Assembly (NCBI RefSeq): GCF_043641665.1
Contig: NC_092183.1
Coordinates: forward strand, 16,516,501 to 16,580,500
DNA from: Enoplosus armatus
Taxonomy: Eukaryota > Chordata > Actinopteri > Centrarchiformes > Enoplosidae
DNA: 64,000 bases
Direction of reading: 5' to 3'
Positions 1-12,600 of the stretch are shown here, piece after piece. Below the pieces are notes generated by a model. The model made no database searches, was not told where the DNA came from, and worked only from the letters and a program-made list of their open reading frames with translations. The translations under genes and the position numbers were made by a program. Each line of letters opens with the position of its first letter. Position 1 is the stretch's first letter.

Positions 1-3000
1 AGGCTTTATGTACCACACAGATGTATAACACAAAGACAGTGTTATAAATTATACAATCTTATCTTGACCAAGTGATGATCAACAATATGCTTGTGACGCA
101 TGACATAAATCACATATGTCAAGTCACTGTCTGGATTAAAACAAGACTGTTTCTCTGTGAACGTGTACAAATGTGATTCACTACAACATTTCTTAAGATA
201 TTGCCAGGAACCTGGTTTGGCAAGGAGATAACATATTCCCGCTTAATACATGACACTGCAATCTGGTGGCAGTACTTTGTGCATTAGTCAGTGATTTCAA
301 GACCTGACATGACAGCAGATTTCTCTTTCACATAGTTTGGACTGATACTATGGGGTTCTCTTGCCAGGCCGCACAAACAATTATCATATGTGTCTTAGTG
401 TTTTATTGCAAACTGTTAAGCAAGCTCTAAAATAGAGTCTTATAGTGGACAAACAGGTCTGAAAAAGTTGAAAAACCAGAAACACCTGGAGATCATAAGA
501 ATTTAAGAGATCAAAAAAGGGGATTTGAAAGGATGAAGTGGAGATTTTCCTGAGCTACTTGTAGGATTTCTGACCTGCAGTGAAGTGTATTAATCCTTTA
601 AATTCGGTGGGTTGTTGTAGATAACATCATCTCTGTTTGGCATGAGGCAGTGTGCCAACCTGTGCTGTTTTTCTGACAGATATCAATCTTTCTTCACCTG
701 CCTGCGCCTGTCCTATCCTCCAGCACCTGATGGACAACAACTGCCACATTGGCACTCCGGAGACAAACACATCTGGTAGACACATGGTACACATGGCCAT
801 CAATCACAAACATTAAAAACAGTGATCTGTGCCGTTTCCTAAGGACCTCAGGCTCATGAGCAAACACAAAAACATAGTGTGTATCAAACAGCAAAGCTTA
901 ACTGTTAGGACTTGTTATTGCAGAAAATGGACAGAAGTTTGTGTTGGTTTTATGGCTTTCCCTTAATGTTTGGGTATCACCATTTTTTTCCTTTCCCATT
1001 TACTGTCCTGTTTCTGAGCCAAACTATTCCAGGAAAAGATGTTTAAAACCATGTGGCCCAAAAATGCAGCTCCTCTAGCCTTTTAGATGGGATTCCTTAT
1101 GGTAGAATCAGAAAAACAGAAAGAAAGTAAAAATGTGTGCACAACGCGGTCCTAAATATTTCTTTGTAGAAGATGACAGCCCTGGTCGGGTAAAAATGTT
1201 TACAAGAAATATGCTAGTATAAATTTGTCAAAAAAGGATTGAGATTTTGGAGCAACCTACCAGAGGAGTTCAGGCCTTGAAAATGAATAAGCACCACAAG
1301 ATAAAGGGATAACAATCCAATATAACTGTACAAAAATAATGCTTTCATAAAGTGCCAAACAAATACAGCAGAATTCCCTTACCTGCTTATCACTGTCCAT
1401 GGACACTAAAGCCTATCCGGGCAGGCACTGAGTAGAAAGCAGGAAAATAACCGTGGGTGGACTAACACTAAAAGACAATGCCTGGCACTCATATTCATAG
1501 CTGTGGGAAATTAGCAGTCTTAAATCCAGCTGACCTGCAGGTCACTGGACTGTGGGAGGAACATCAGGGAGGGCCAGAGATCATACCTGCCTCACTGAGT
1601 CACTATCTGTTAGTTAATATTCCCCACTAAACTCAAAAGTACCAGCATTCTGTAAAATGTTTAATATTCACCTTTGCACACACATTATCACACACATTGG
1701 AAAACAGCACTGGTATTTCTACAGAACATATAGAGATCGTCTTCTTCTGCGGCCCCTCCCGTCTCCATGGAGGCCACATTGAAACAGTTGCGCAACGTTC
1801 ATGACGCATGTAGGGTTGACGCCGGCGCTGTGACTGACATGACTCAGATTGCCTCGGGGTCCTTCAATCACATATCAATCATACACTATCATTTTCTCAT
1901 GTTCTCACTGAGATACATTCTGTGTGCCAGTGAAGTGGAATATTTCACAAAATTCTAACTCAGCAATTTGTTTTTATAGGTAGCAGTGATATACTTTAAA
2001 TGGAAAATGTGCAAAGCCTGTTTAAATTCTCCACAGCAGGTCATTTATACAGATATGTGCACAAAATTGTTTTGAAGTTTAACCTTCAGGTGCACCAAGT
2101 TGATAATGTACTCTACTGTGACAACAAAATAGGCATAGCCCCTACAGGACAAAAGGACTCCAAACTGAGTAAAGAAATGGTACACTGATTCCTACTGATA
2201 GAGGCATGGCTGTGGGCTTTTAAAACTGGAAATGTTCTCACACCTCTATTGAAACCAGACAAAGACGGTATAATATGTGGTGATGAGGTTTCAGACGGGT
2301 GACAAAAGAACAGGTCGGAGAAAACGAGGTGAGGGACAGAAAGGGAAAAAGAGAAAGATGTGTGTGTACGGGTGGGAATGAACCAGTAAGGGCTGCAAAC
2401 AGGTATGCATTATAGTCGTGTGTGTGTGTGTTTTATTTCTACTCTTTTGAAATTTGTTTGGCATCATTCAAAGGGGGTATTTCAAGATTGGATATTTGGG
2501 TTTAGGGTTAGATTTAGAATTATGTTCCTTTTAAAATGCGCAGTTTGTGGTTTAAGGTGAACAGAGGCTACATTAAGTGCATACAGGGTGTTGCAATGCA
2601 GGAGCATCTCCTTTCTATCCGTAAGGTTTGTTTTTCCATATGTGATTAATTAGTATAATCTAAGAAAGGTACTGACAGCAAACCTATAAAGAGAGAGAGA
2701 ATAAAGAAAGGGGAAATGTAGGATTCTGTTGATTTTAGACACTGAGTTTCTAATAGTAAATGTTGAGAATGGCAAACAGGGGAACCCGGACTTGGTTTGA
2801 GGTTATTTGTTGTTGTTATTGTTCCATTTTATTTCATCATTATTTACTACTGATGTCTTTTACTCGCTATTGTTGCGCTGTTCATTTCATTTTGTACTGC
2901 ACTTTGGTCAACTCTGGTTGTTTTTAAATGTGCTTTGATTAAGATGAGGTCAGGCAATGCTTAGGTTACACTGTAAATCAGGTATTACTATAGTAAGTGT

Positions 3001-3510
3001 GCAACAGTACAGGTAAATTTGCTCTTAATTGCATATAATCCAAATCAAAAGGATAAGGTACACACAAATATCCAAAAGCAGAGAAACACTGTTATCACAC
3101 TTACTATAAAGTGGCCTTTTCTACATTCAATTCTGCACAAGTTAGGAACTACTTATGCAAAACAAATTTCTAAATTCAAACTTGTAGATACATCATATAA
3201 ATGATATATATCACATTTTAAATAAACAAACATGATAACTGGATTATATTCTAGTAAACTATAATTATGGATAGGCATGTGTTGAGGAGGCTGAACTGTC
3301 AGGTTACAGGTATGTAATGAGTGAGGGCAATGAAGGAGCTCACAGGTATAGCAATGTAAATTGCGTATACATATGTAGGTGTGTGTGTATGAGAGAGGGA
3401 GGACCAGGGAGAAAACCAGAGGGTGAATCACATCGTGACAGGCAGGGAGGCGTGGTGCAGAGGGTGGGGCTGAGCTCAGGCTTGGCACCAGCCCAGTCCA
3501 AGCCCATCTT
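1..3510. other. Upstream flank of the aquaporin gene, no gene recognised
   Basis: I see no exon with coding character on either strand here. Short open frames exist but lack recognisable domains. The stretch holds AT-rich unique sequence, a short (TG) run near 2419, and a small CG-containing patch around 1740-1850. It presumably includes distal regulatory DNA of the aquaporin gene that follows, but no specific site can be supported. Confidence 0.5.
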
Positions 3511-3514
3511 GGCT

Positions 3515-3522
3515 CTATAAGA
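3515..3522 (+). promoter_or_regulatory. TATA-like box of the aquaporin-3 gene
   Basis: CTATAAGA sits about 100 bases before the ATG at 3618 in a GC-richer stretch. A TATA box here predicts transcription start around 3545-3550 and a short 5' untranslated region of about 70 bases within the first coding exon. No upstream noncoding exon is needed. The assignment rests on motif and position only. Confidence 0.6.
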
Positions 3523-3617
3523 GGAGCCCAGTCCTCCCAGCTTCACAACCACTGGGGAAACCTATCTACCTACTCTGCCTGTCTTCTCACAGTCTCATCA
3601 GCCTCCAGCAAGAAAAC

Positions 3618-3727
3618 ATGGGCAGACAAAAGGTGTATTTGGACAAACTGGCCCGGTTCTTCCAGATCCGTAACATGCTGCTTCGTCAGGCCCTGGCAGA
3701 GTGTCTTGGCACCCTCATCCTTGTGGT

Positions 3728-3763
<36 letters not shown>

Positions 3764-6604
3764 ACAAGTGTGTGTATGGATGGAACTTACATCGCATCAT
3801 CTCATGCTGAAATAGATATTCAAAAACAAGCTGAGCTTTAAATCTAAAGGTTATGTTCATGCTGTGAAATATACCATATGTTGATAATAGTTGAACTCTA
3901 CGCACTCTCAGAGTGTTTTCTTTTGATGTTGCAGTATGATCTATTACTCTCTATATGACAGCATTTGTATTCTATCATTCTTGAATTGAGGAGTGTTGAA
4001 GAGTTTGAAGAGTGATGAATGATGGCAACTGCATGTAATTTATAAACCACACTTTGACTTCAAAGCGAGCAAAGTGACACTCTTTGTATTGGACAGAGCC
4101 AGTGATTTCTCTCCAAGTGTGTAAACGTAGGGTTACTGACATTGGCAAACTGTGTTCAGAGCAAACAGGTAAGTAACAGGTTGTTCAGGACTTTACGTGC
4201 AGTGGACAAAACCATATTTAGGATTACACAACAATATTTGCTTGGAACTGGGATCCAGGATCCAAGCAGAGCCAAAACCCCATGACATCCTATTGTCACT
4301 TTACAGTGTGTGCATAAGAGCACCTTAATGTCAGTGCTAAATAAGAACTCAGATCCCAGGCATTAAACTACATATTGCCCTTTTGAACATCAGTAACTAC
4401 CTCTGTTAGCCAACTTTACCACAGACATCTAACTTTGCCCAAGTCGTCAAAGCTGTTTCAGGTTAAAATGACAATCAGAACATTGTTCGGCAGGAGAAAC
4501 AGATGCTTCTTTTGTTCAGTGAGTAAAATAGATCCAGACTCTGGGCTATCTACACTGATAAACAAACACAATAAACAGCCCCACAGCTGTAATAGGCTAC
4601 TGTTCTATAAGAAGCATTTTGTCTTGGCAGAAAATTTGCACTAAAGGTAAAATGAGTTTTACAGTTAATACTTTAAATACTAGTACAACAACCAGCTTAG
4701 TGGGCGACCTAAAGGCTCCTGAAATGGTTTAACATTCACGGTGCGGCTGCGCTGAGTTTAGTGACTCATTTTATTAATCCCTCACTGATTACCAAAGCCA
4801 GTTACAAAGGCGTAGAAGCATGCTACCTTTAATTGAAGTTCAAATTTTATTCTGTTACATAATCCAAGTCAATGTAAAACAAAATCAAAGATTATTCATA
4901 TTTCCCCGGAAGGGAACAATTTGCATGAGCTTGGTCAGAAGTTAAGTTGGCTTAGATATTACAAATATATACAAGTAAATTGTATAAACACAAATATGCT
5001 ATGGAAAACATTTACACGTAAGACAAGTCAGGCAATTTAGCATGCACTGTGGGACACTGATGGGACAGAAAGGTGTGGTGCAGTCATTCAATAGGTGACA
5101 CATGTCGATGGCAGCACTGGGAGGGTCAGAGGAAGAACAACAGGTATCACATTGCACACATGGCTGACATACTTTTACTCCCTCTATCATACATTACAGA
5201 CGCTCTCATTATCTTTCTTTACCATCTTCTCTCTCCAGGTATAATCTGTCAATACGTTTTTCTACTGGTGACAAATTAAAGGAAGCAAACCACTCTTTAG
5301 CAATCAGCTGTTAGCGTAGGATGACATGGAGAGATAAGTAATGTGTGTGAGGGTGGGTGTAGGTGTGTGTGTACCTCTTTGAATGTGTTGATTTTGGCAT
5401 TCTTGGTGTTGTCACTAGCTCCTGGCACCTGGTTGGGATCATAAAAGAGGATCTTTCTGAATTCAGTCCATGCTGAACACATCTAAAACAACGTGTCATG
5501 TATTAACGAACTTTTTGATGTCAATACAGTGTGTCTGGATGTCTCAGCACTCTGTCTGTTGTTCACACTCATACAGTGGAATGTATAGTACCAGGCCAGT
5601 CATGGAGTCTAAAGGGGCTTTGAAAAGATGTCCCCTGAAGGGCACCTATAGGCAGACAATGTCTTTGGTCATCCTACTGTAAATGTTTTGTTAACCCCTC
5701 ACTGCACTTTTTCCACTTCAAACCACTGTCCCCTGCTTTGAGCTGGAGAGTAGCCGGGGGGGGGGGGGCTTCTTCTGAATTTGAAAAGATCACACAGGTA
5801 GTGATTTAGAGACTGGTTCCAGGCCAGCAGATTCCTTGCCTTCAGCTCCTAAACAATTGCCAAATGTGTGTTTCAGTAGGCCGACTGCTGTGGTTTTTTT
5901 TTTTCTTTTTTATAAGCCCCCGACTGTGTTAAAAGCTGGGAGTAGCTGCATGGATGCATGACCAGCTGAATCAGCCAATTGAACGTTGGCTGAGGAAGTG
6001 GTGGGGTGCAGCTAACTAACTACAACATTATGACAGCCACATAGCAAGGTGCTGGAATTCTTTAACAGAGTGAACACACACTCTCTGCTGAATATGAGCA
6101 CTTGGAATAATGCTCACTGCCCCCGGATTCAGTGTCGGATTTAAATGAGACCTTTCTGGTGGAATGTGATCTAAGTAAAGAAGTTGGCACTCGCAAGCTA
6201 ATGGCCCATCATTTGCAATTGGATGCTGCTGACATTAAGAGAAAAACTGTGAAGTGAAAAGTCCTGAGTTTTCGATCTTTTCATTGTCACATCACACAAG
6301 TCCATCACGGCATAAGAGGACAGAAAACAAAACAGCTAAGCAGAATTCTAACATGGGGCTGATTTTTGTAGTGTTTTTCCATAATGGCTGGCCTCACCAG
6401 GGGTGGAAAAGAGTTTAGACTGAGCCCAGTGATGATGAACTCCCCTCAGGCGCCAGTCCCTCTCAGTGTGGTTCCCTCAAGCTAACCTCAACATCTGAGT
6501 CCTGTGGTCTGACTGAAAAGCATCCTCATCAGGGGGCTTGCAGCTTCAGCATGGACCACACATATTTCTTTTACCAAGCACATACAAAGAAGATACAGGG
6601 ACAT

Positions 6605-6662
<58 letters not shown>

Positions 6663-8642
6663 TCACACATATTCACACATATTCACACATTATGTAGAAT
6701 AAACAGTACGGCACCTGCTTGGCAGCAGTGCTGCTACATCTAAACGCATTCTGTAAATCCTTCTTCTTTTGGATCAGTCACGTTGCCCATAAACATGTTT
6801 TCCCCATTTCCCTCAATCAAAGTGGAAACTGAACAGCTTTTTTCCTTCCCAGATAAATCAGATGGGCAGCAGCAGCAACAGTTCAAGGTCAACATGGTGA
6901 CCTTTTTGCACATACCGTATACTGTACTCCTGTGTGCCATTATGAACACAATAGAGCTCATTTCATTCTGAGTAGAGCTCCTTTAAAGGATCTTTGTTTT
7001 CCTGGTTTCACTGATAATGATCACACTGCCTCATTTCACCCCTTGGCTTGACCTTGATTGGCTGACAAAGCACTAAATGTACAGTATTCATTTTTTTTAT
7101 ACAACACTGAGAGAAATGAATACGGTTGGTGTGTGGTGCACAAACCTTTGTACTGGGACATTCTAAAAAGCATATCACACTTGTTGTTGTCTCTACAACA
7201 GAAACAACGGATAAGCTGTTACTTACGTATATATGTGTGTGTAAACTTGTTTTTCTACTGTCTCCAGATGTTTGGCTGTGGTGCTGTGGCCCAGCTGGTG
7301 TTGAGCGGTGGTTCCCATGGCATGTTCCTCACTGTCAACTTTGCCTTTGGCTTCGCTGCCACCCTGGGCATCCTGGTCTGTGGCCAGGTATCAGGTACAC
7401 AGAGTATTTTATTGAAAATGGCATTGTCCAATTCGATTTTTAATTGACACATTATTTATTATGGGTGAATGGGAGTTCAATTTTCAGGACGTTTTAGGAC
7501 ATTTGGTCTATAATATGTACTGACAGACTGTCACCATGTACATTTGCAGGAGGTCATCTGAACCCTGCAGTGACCTTTGCCCTGTGCCTGCTTGGAAGAG
7601 AGCGCTGGAGGAAGTTCCCCATGTACTTCCTCTTTCAGACAATCGGTGCATTTTTTGGTGCCGCCGTCATTTTTGGCATGTACTACGGTAAGGGATGACT
7701 CCAGACGAGCTAAATTTAAAGGCATGATTTTGTTACAACCATATATGAACAGATTTATGTTTTAGGTTTGACAAAGTCTAAGTATGTCATTTAAACAACA
7801 GGTCTAAACAAAACGTGTTTTCTGCTATATTTTCTTTGTATCCCTTTAGATGCCCTGTGGGACCATCCTGGGTGTTTCAATGTGACTGGGCCTAAGGCCA
7901 CAGCCGGCATCTTTGCTACCTACCCTGGAAAACATCTCACCATTGTCAATGGCTTCTTTGATCAGGTACTCTTTTGAAATGTGGAAACAGCTATCATACA
8001 CTAAAATTTTAATTTTACAAATATAGATGATACAACCCAGGTGTCCAACTCACGATTTCTTCTAACATGTACCTCTCTCCAAAATAGATAATTGGCACAG
8101 CAGCGCTGATAGTTTGTATTCTGGCTATTGTGGATCCATACAACAACCCCATCCCCCAAGGGCTGGAAGCCTTCACTGTGGGATTTGTGGTCCTGGTCAT
8201 TGGATTGTCTATGGGATTCAACTCCGGCTATGCTGTCAATCCTGCCAGAGACCTTGGACCACGTCTTTTCACCGCTATGGCTGGGTGGGGCAGCGAAGTG
8301 TTTACGTAAGTGCACAGATTTTAAGCATTTTTCTCATTGTTTATTTCTGTGTCAACTCTCCTTCGCGACACTCTCACAGTGCTCATTATCTATTTACCTG
8401 GAGAACAAAGTAAAAACACATTTTTTTGGTCTCTCTTCAGGGTTAGAAAAGGCTGGTTCCTGGTGCCCGTTTTTGCCCCATTCCTTGGCACCATCATCGG
8501 TGTGATGATCTACCAGCTGATGGTTGGCTTCCATGTGGAGGGAGAAATACGTGATCAGAAGAGAGCAGAGGAGGAGAACGTCCGACTCACCAATGTCACC
8601 GCCAACGACAACTCCAAAGAGGCTACCAAAGAAATGCACTGA
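3618..8642 (+). CDS. aqp3a: Aquaporin-3 (aquaglyceroporin), six exons
   Basis: Plasma-membrane channel for water, glycerol and other small neutral solutes. Exons read as 3618-3725, 7268-7394, 7550-7687, 7850-7965, 8088-8305 and 8441-8642, all GT-AG with consistent phase, giving 302 residues, the usual AQP3 length. The first NPA box is at residues 83-85 (in GHLNPAVTF). The second is at 214-216, followed by R217 and D218; Asp after NPAR is the mark of glycerol-conducting aquaporins. Six hydrophobic segments are evident, and Asn135-Val-Thr in the extracellular loop is a possible N-glycosylation site. The ATG has A at -3 and G at +4. The first intron (3.5 kb) starts with GTAAG followed directly by a (TG)16 tract. 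The a-paralogue assignment is from similarity to teleost aqp3a and is less certain than the family. Confidence 0.95.
3731..3762. repeat. (TG)16 microsatellite abutting a splice donor
   Basis: Perfect TG dinucleotide run beginning six bases into intron 1 of the aquaporin gene, immediately after GTAAG. Length polymorphism here would alter sequence directly next to the 5' splice site. Confidence 0.95.
5375..5482 (-). other. Orphan exon-like segment antisense in aquaporin intron 1
   Basis: On the minus strand, 108 bases (36 codons) stay open between an AG (TTGTTTTAG before 5482) and a GT donor (GTACAC). The reading begins [20 protein letters not shown] and ends NAKINTFKE. The composition is protein-like, with mixed polar and aromatic residues and no low complexity, unlike other short frames nearby. 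The length is an exact multiple of three with both splice signals, as for an internal cassette exon. I do not recognise the family and found no flanking exon in the intron. It could be a relic of a processed or duplicated gene, an exon of a nested gene, or chance. Confidence 0.3.
5756..5768. repeat. Poly-G run
   Basis: Thirteen consecutive G bases in aquaporin intron 1. This is a simple homopolymer and a likely sequencing or assembly weak point. Confidence 0.9.
6606..6690. repeat. (AC)n microsatellite with a decamer tandem tail
   Basis: A (CA) tract of about 26 units is followed directly by three copies of ATTCACACAT (6661-6690). It lies in aquaporin intron 1. Frames through it encode only low-complexity Cys-Val and are not genes. 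Confidence 0.95.
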
Positions 8643-9665
8643 GCGTGTTCAGAGACATTCAGCTACACACTCCAACACATGCTCCAACACATGCACACCC
8701 TGTAAATACTGACACATACCAACATTTTACCTTCCAGCCACACTGTTTTTTTTTACCAAATCATCTTCACAGCTGTTGGGATATCTCCCACAGTGATTGT
8801 ATTATATTGTAGAGGAACGATTGTGTGTAAGTATAGAGGGGAGAAACACAACTTCAGAAACACAGAATTACATTAATTCTTTTAAGAGATGAACATTTGG
8901 AGCTTAGTGTCTATAACACTTCAGTTTGAACAGTATTGTATGCTTTTTACCAATGTAGATTTATATAGCTTTTTTATATATAGTTTTACATACTACTTAT
9001 ACGATAGATGTATTTAGACGGATGCATGTCTATGTCAATTTCTATGCATTTCGTCAGTCCATTATCTTTCACTGTTAACATTTGAATTCAGGAAAATTGT
9101 CAGGAAATTAAAATGTCAAATAAACACGTCACATAAAAGTGGTAAGTGAAATGATGCTATGTAGACTACGTCAATGTCGACTCTGTTGTTTAGAGCTGAC
9201 AGATGGTGAAGCTACATCCTTCCCACAACATTCTTCGCTTTACCACTGCCATCTGAAAGCAGCTATATTAAAGCTGCTGCCTTTATATATACCCTCTCTT
9301 TGCCCTGTAAAAAGTCCTAACCAGCAATTCTAAAACAAGCTGAAAATCACCAGCTAGCAAACGTGATCATTTACCCTTTGTATGAACTAAATGTTATCAG
9401 AAGCTATTGTAGCCTTCTAGTTTCATGCTTGAAAATATCAGATGTGCATTAACAAATGACAATTATTTTCTTCTATGTACAGGACTATATTAACCATCTG
9501 TCTTAAAATTGTTATTTTCATTTTTGCCTGTCGATGTGTTTGTACCTTGTGCACTCCCATGGTTAGGTGATAAACTAACCGGACTGTGAACACCTTGGTA
9601 TTTTGTATGTAGGTTGAGGGGAAATGCCTTTGTACTGATACAATAAAGTTCTGTTTGTTATCATT
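8643..9665 (+). other. 3' untranslated region of the aquaporin-3 gene
   Basis: About 1 kb of AT-rich sequence between the TGA stop and the first good polyadenylation signal in an appropriate context. No open frame of note. It contains AT-rich stretches around 8940-9000 that could affect mRNA stability. The end point is inferred from the signal only. Confidence 0.6.
9642..9647 (+). terminator. Polyadenylation signal AATAAA of aquaporin-3
   Basis: Canonical AATAAA about 1 kb after the stop, followed within 10-20 bases by a GT-rich stretch (GTTCTGTTTGTTATC), the usual downstream element. Cleavage is expected near 9660-9665. Confidence 0.7.
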
Positions 9666-12600
9666 ACATGAATGAGGCTCATGTTACACTCTTGTTACTG
9701 TTACACTTTGTTAGTCACAAATACTTCTCATTTCTGGTCGGGGTGACTGTAATCAGATTACATCAGAACACAATTCAGCTGGACATACGAGTAAGTTACA
9801 CCTCTCTGTAAACAAGCGTTCAAAACAGTTTGCTCTGTGGTGGGACAGAAACTTGGGTAACAACATTGTTATCCAGAAGTGTTGAGCATTTACGAGACAA
9901 AAATAAAAATTGAATAATGTGGGAGCTTAGAACTATGAGTCCACAGAGAAATGCCCACAGTCCATATTCAGAAACTGGGTCTTTAAATGAGCCATCAGGA
10001 CTTCCATAAGGTTGTGATGTCACCGCACTCAGCCACGCCCCCACTAGGTCATCTGCTCCAGGCACAACACGCCCACTAAGTACAGGGATGGGTTATTCGA
10101 CTGCTCTGCTCAGGACTACTCTTCAAGTTTTTGGAGGTTGTTCAGTTTGTCTAAAACGGCTTGTTTCAGACAGAGGGTAAACTGAGGGGCTGCATAAAGG
10201 GACAGTATAAGATAAATAAGTACTTGTTTGAACCGGGAATCATGGGTTTACTCTAGTACTACTCTAGTGAGTCCCAGAATAAAAATATAGAGCTGAAACG
10301 AGCATAATATGAGACCTTCGGATCAGATCAGAAGGTCAGAAAAGAGCGAAAATATTTCTGACAGCAGCCTTAAAAAATGTGAATCTTGACAGTTAAGAGT
10401 ACCAACAGTGACCAAAGTTAAGAGCTAAGCAGGAAACAGGACTACACACACATCTCTCCATTCACTCAGCTGTGCTCTTTAATAATGATTTTATGTTCCC
10501 AAAAGGAGACTTGCTCCATCATTATGCAGTGCACAGCAGTATTTTACACTGCTATTTCAAGACTACGTTTTATTTCCAAGCATACCTCAGTATCCACAGA
10601 CCAGAACTGGGCCACCGTCCTTCAGTGCATAAATCAAATCAAATCAGCCCTGGTCCTCCATGCCAAAGGTTCCTTTTGATAGAAACTCTTGCCTACTTGC
10701 CATTTTATCAACAAAATATGGAGACGTGTAAACATGCTTGCTCTTTATCCAGCTTAAAAACTCACACTGAATGTTTAATTTTTGAACTGAGAATTTAAGG
10801 AGTATTAACTAGCCAATGAAGTCGTCAGCACTCGCAAATAAGTATTATTTCAATGTTGCACAGCACCAGAAGGAAACGGACAACTTTGAGCCATGTCACA
10901 CAAAGGAGTACCACACAAAGGGCAAATCTTTTCTTGCAGTGTTTGGATTCTGGCAGGCCAATATGAATCAGCAGCTCTGTACAATTACTTCCAACAGGTC
11001 TTAGCAGGTCAACTTGCATGCGTGGAAGAGATTACCTGCTGGATTCCCTCGAAAAAATTGTTGTCAAAACAGGCCGCTTTATACAATACTTTTTTTCTTG
11101 ATGACAAATGGAGACTTCTAAGTAGTTTTTTTTTTGAGCATTTAACAGCTTAAGAGCCAGATATTTCCGTCAGGAGTTGGGGGAGACCAAAACCTGAGCT
11201 ACAAGGAGAGTGAATATTGGACTTAGATTCGCCAGGTGGCCAAAACATGACTCCATATGAGCGCTAATGATGCTCTGTATCTGCTGTTTGCTGACAAGTT
11301 TGCCAAATATCAACTTAAAAGGCAATCATATGTCAGTGTTGTGTTTACAGCTTGTTTCCACTGCCAATGCGTTTTTTAAATGTATCGTTAGTATTGTAAA
11401 GAGGATCACATGACAAGTGATTTATAGAGGAGATGTGTATGCTGTAGCAGACAAAAAGAAATGCTATTTAATTTTAGCTGGATTCATTTGATTGAAAACT
11501 TGAGGAAGATTTACAATATATTTTAACTATTTGGCCACAGTTTAATCTTTTGTTTTAGTCATTGCAATAAGCTACTAGCAAGGGCCACTATCTAAGTCTC
11601 TAAAACTTTGTGGTGCAGCATTACATTCATGATGATGTAAGCTGTCAGAGAATCAAAGCCAGATTTTTGTCATCCGATGGAGTATGTTGGAGCATCTTTG
11701 AACACATCAGCAGCAAGAGTATGCAAATCAGTTGCTCACAATAGGCAGCGAAATAAAAGTTTCAAGATTCTGCAAGGAGACTGCAGTGAAAATGAAAACC
11801 ATCGTAATGAAAAGAACAAGACCTAATGGTTCCCCGGGATTAAGGAAATTCTTTTTAAAAATCTAGATATGCTTTGGAAGCTTGTAAGCAGTAATGTAAG
11901 GTACATACAATCTGCAGTTAATGGACTAAAACATGCAAAACCACCGGTATGGTCCTTCAAAGAGCTGATCCAAGCAGCACTCACCAACGTTATGGCTGTG
12001 GACATGTGGTTTCTATCTTCAGCTGCCTTACTAGGTACAGCATGCTGCCTGAGGCCCCAATGGAATTCTAGCATTAGATCAGGTTTGATGTATTATGGCT
12101 CTGTAAGATATTGCTTCAGCGAAATTTTGCTCTTTAAATTCTTGAGTCATTATTTTGAAGTCCGTAGGATTCACTTGGATACAAATGTAGCAGCAAGTCT
12201 TTGCCACATTTATAGAACCTTATTTGACGGCATAAACTGGGATTTTGGTAAGTATTGATCATAGGCATGTGCGTGTACCGATTATCTCTACTGCATAGAC
12301 CTCACTGGTGGATTAATTTCTGTAAATGTCATATCCATTGTGGCCGAAAATGTTCCCAAGATAAGTCAACCAGTCGTTACTAGCCATGAAAAAAAAACAA
12401 AAAAGAAAATGCTGCTTGTTTCAGCAAGTCCTCAGCTTTAACAAAGACATGAACGTTTATATTAATCACATAAGCTCCTAGCATTACATCTTGTAGTAAG
12501 AAGCATACCCCGATCCCCCTTCTTCCCAAAGAAGAATGCTTTCATGCTAAAACTGTATTATACCCTCAATATAGCATCTCACATACCAAGTATATTCCTT

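Noticed and set aside
6661..6690. Three tandem decamers considered as a CRISPR-like or regulatory repeat
   Set aside because: Direct tandem copies without spacers in a vertebrate intron, clearly an extension of the microsatellite.
11869..12258. 129-codon open frame on the plus strand in the intergenic region
   Set aside because: No recognisable motif, AT-driven composition, no splice partners and no clear promoter. A frame of this length is expected by chance somewhere in 64 kb.
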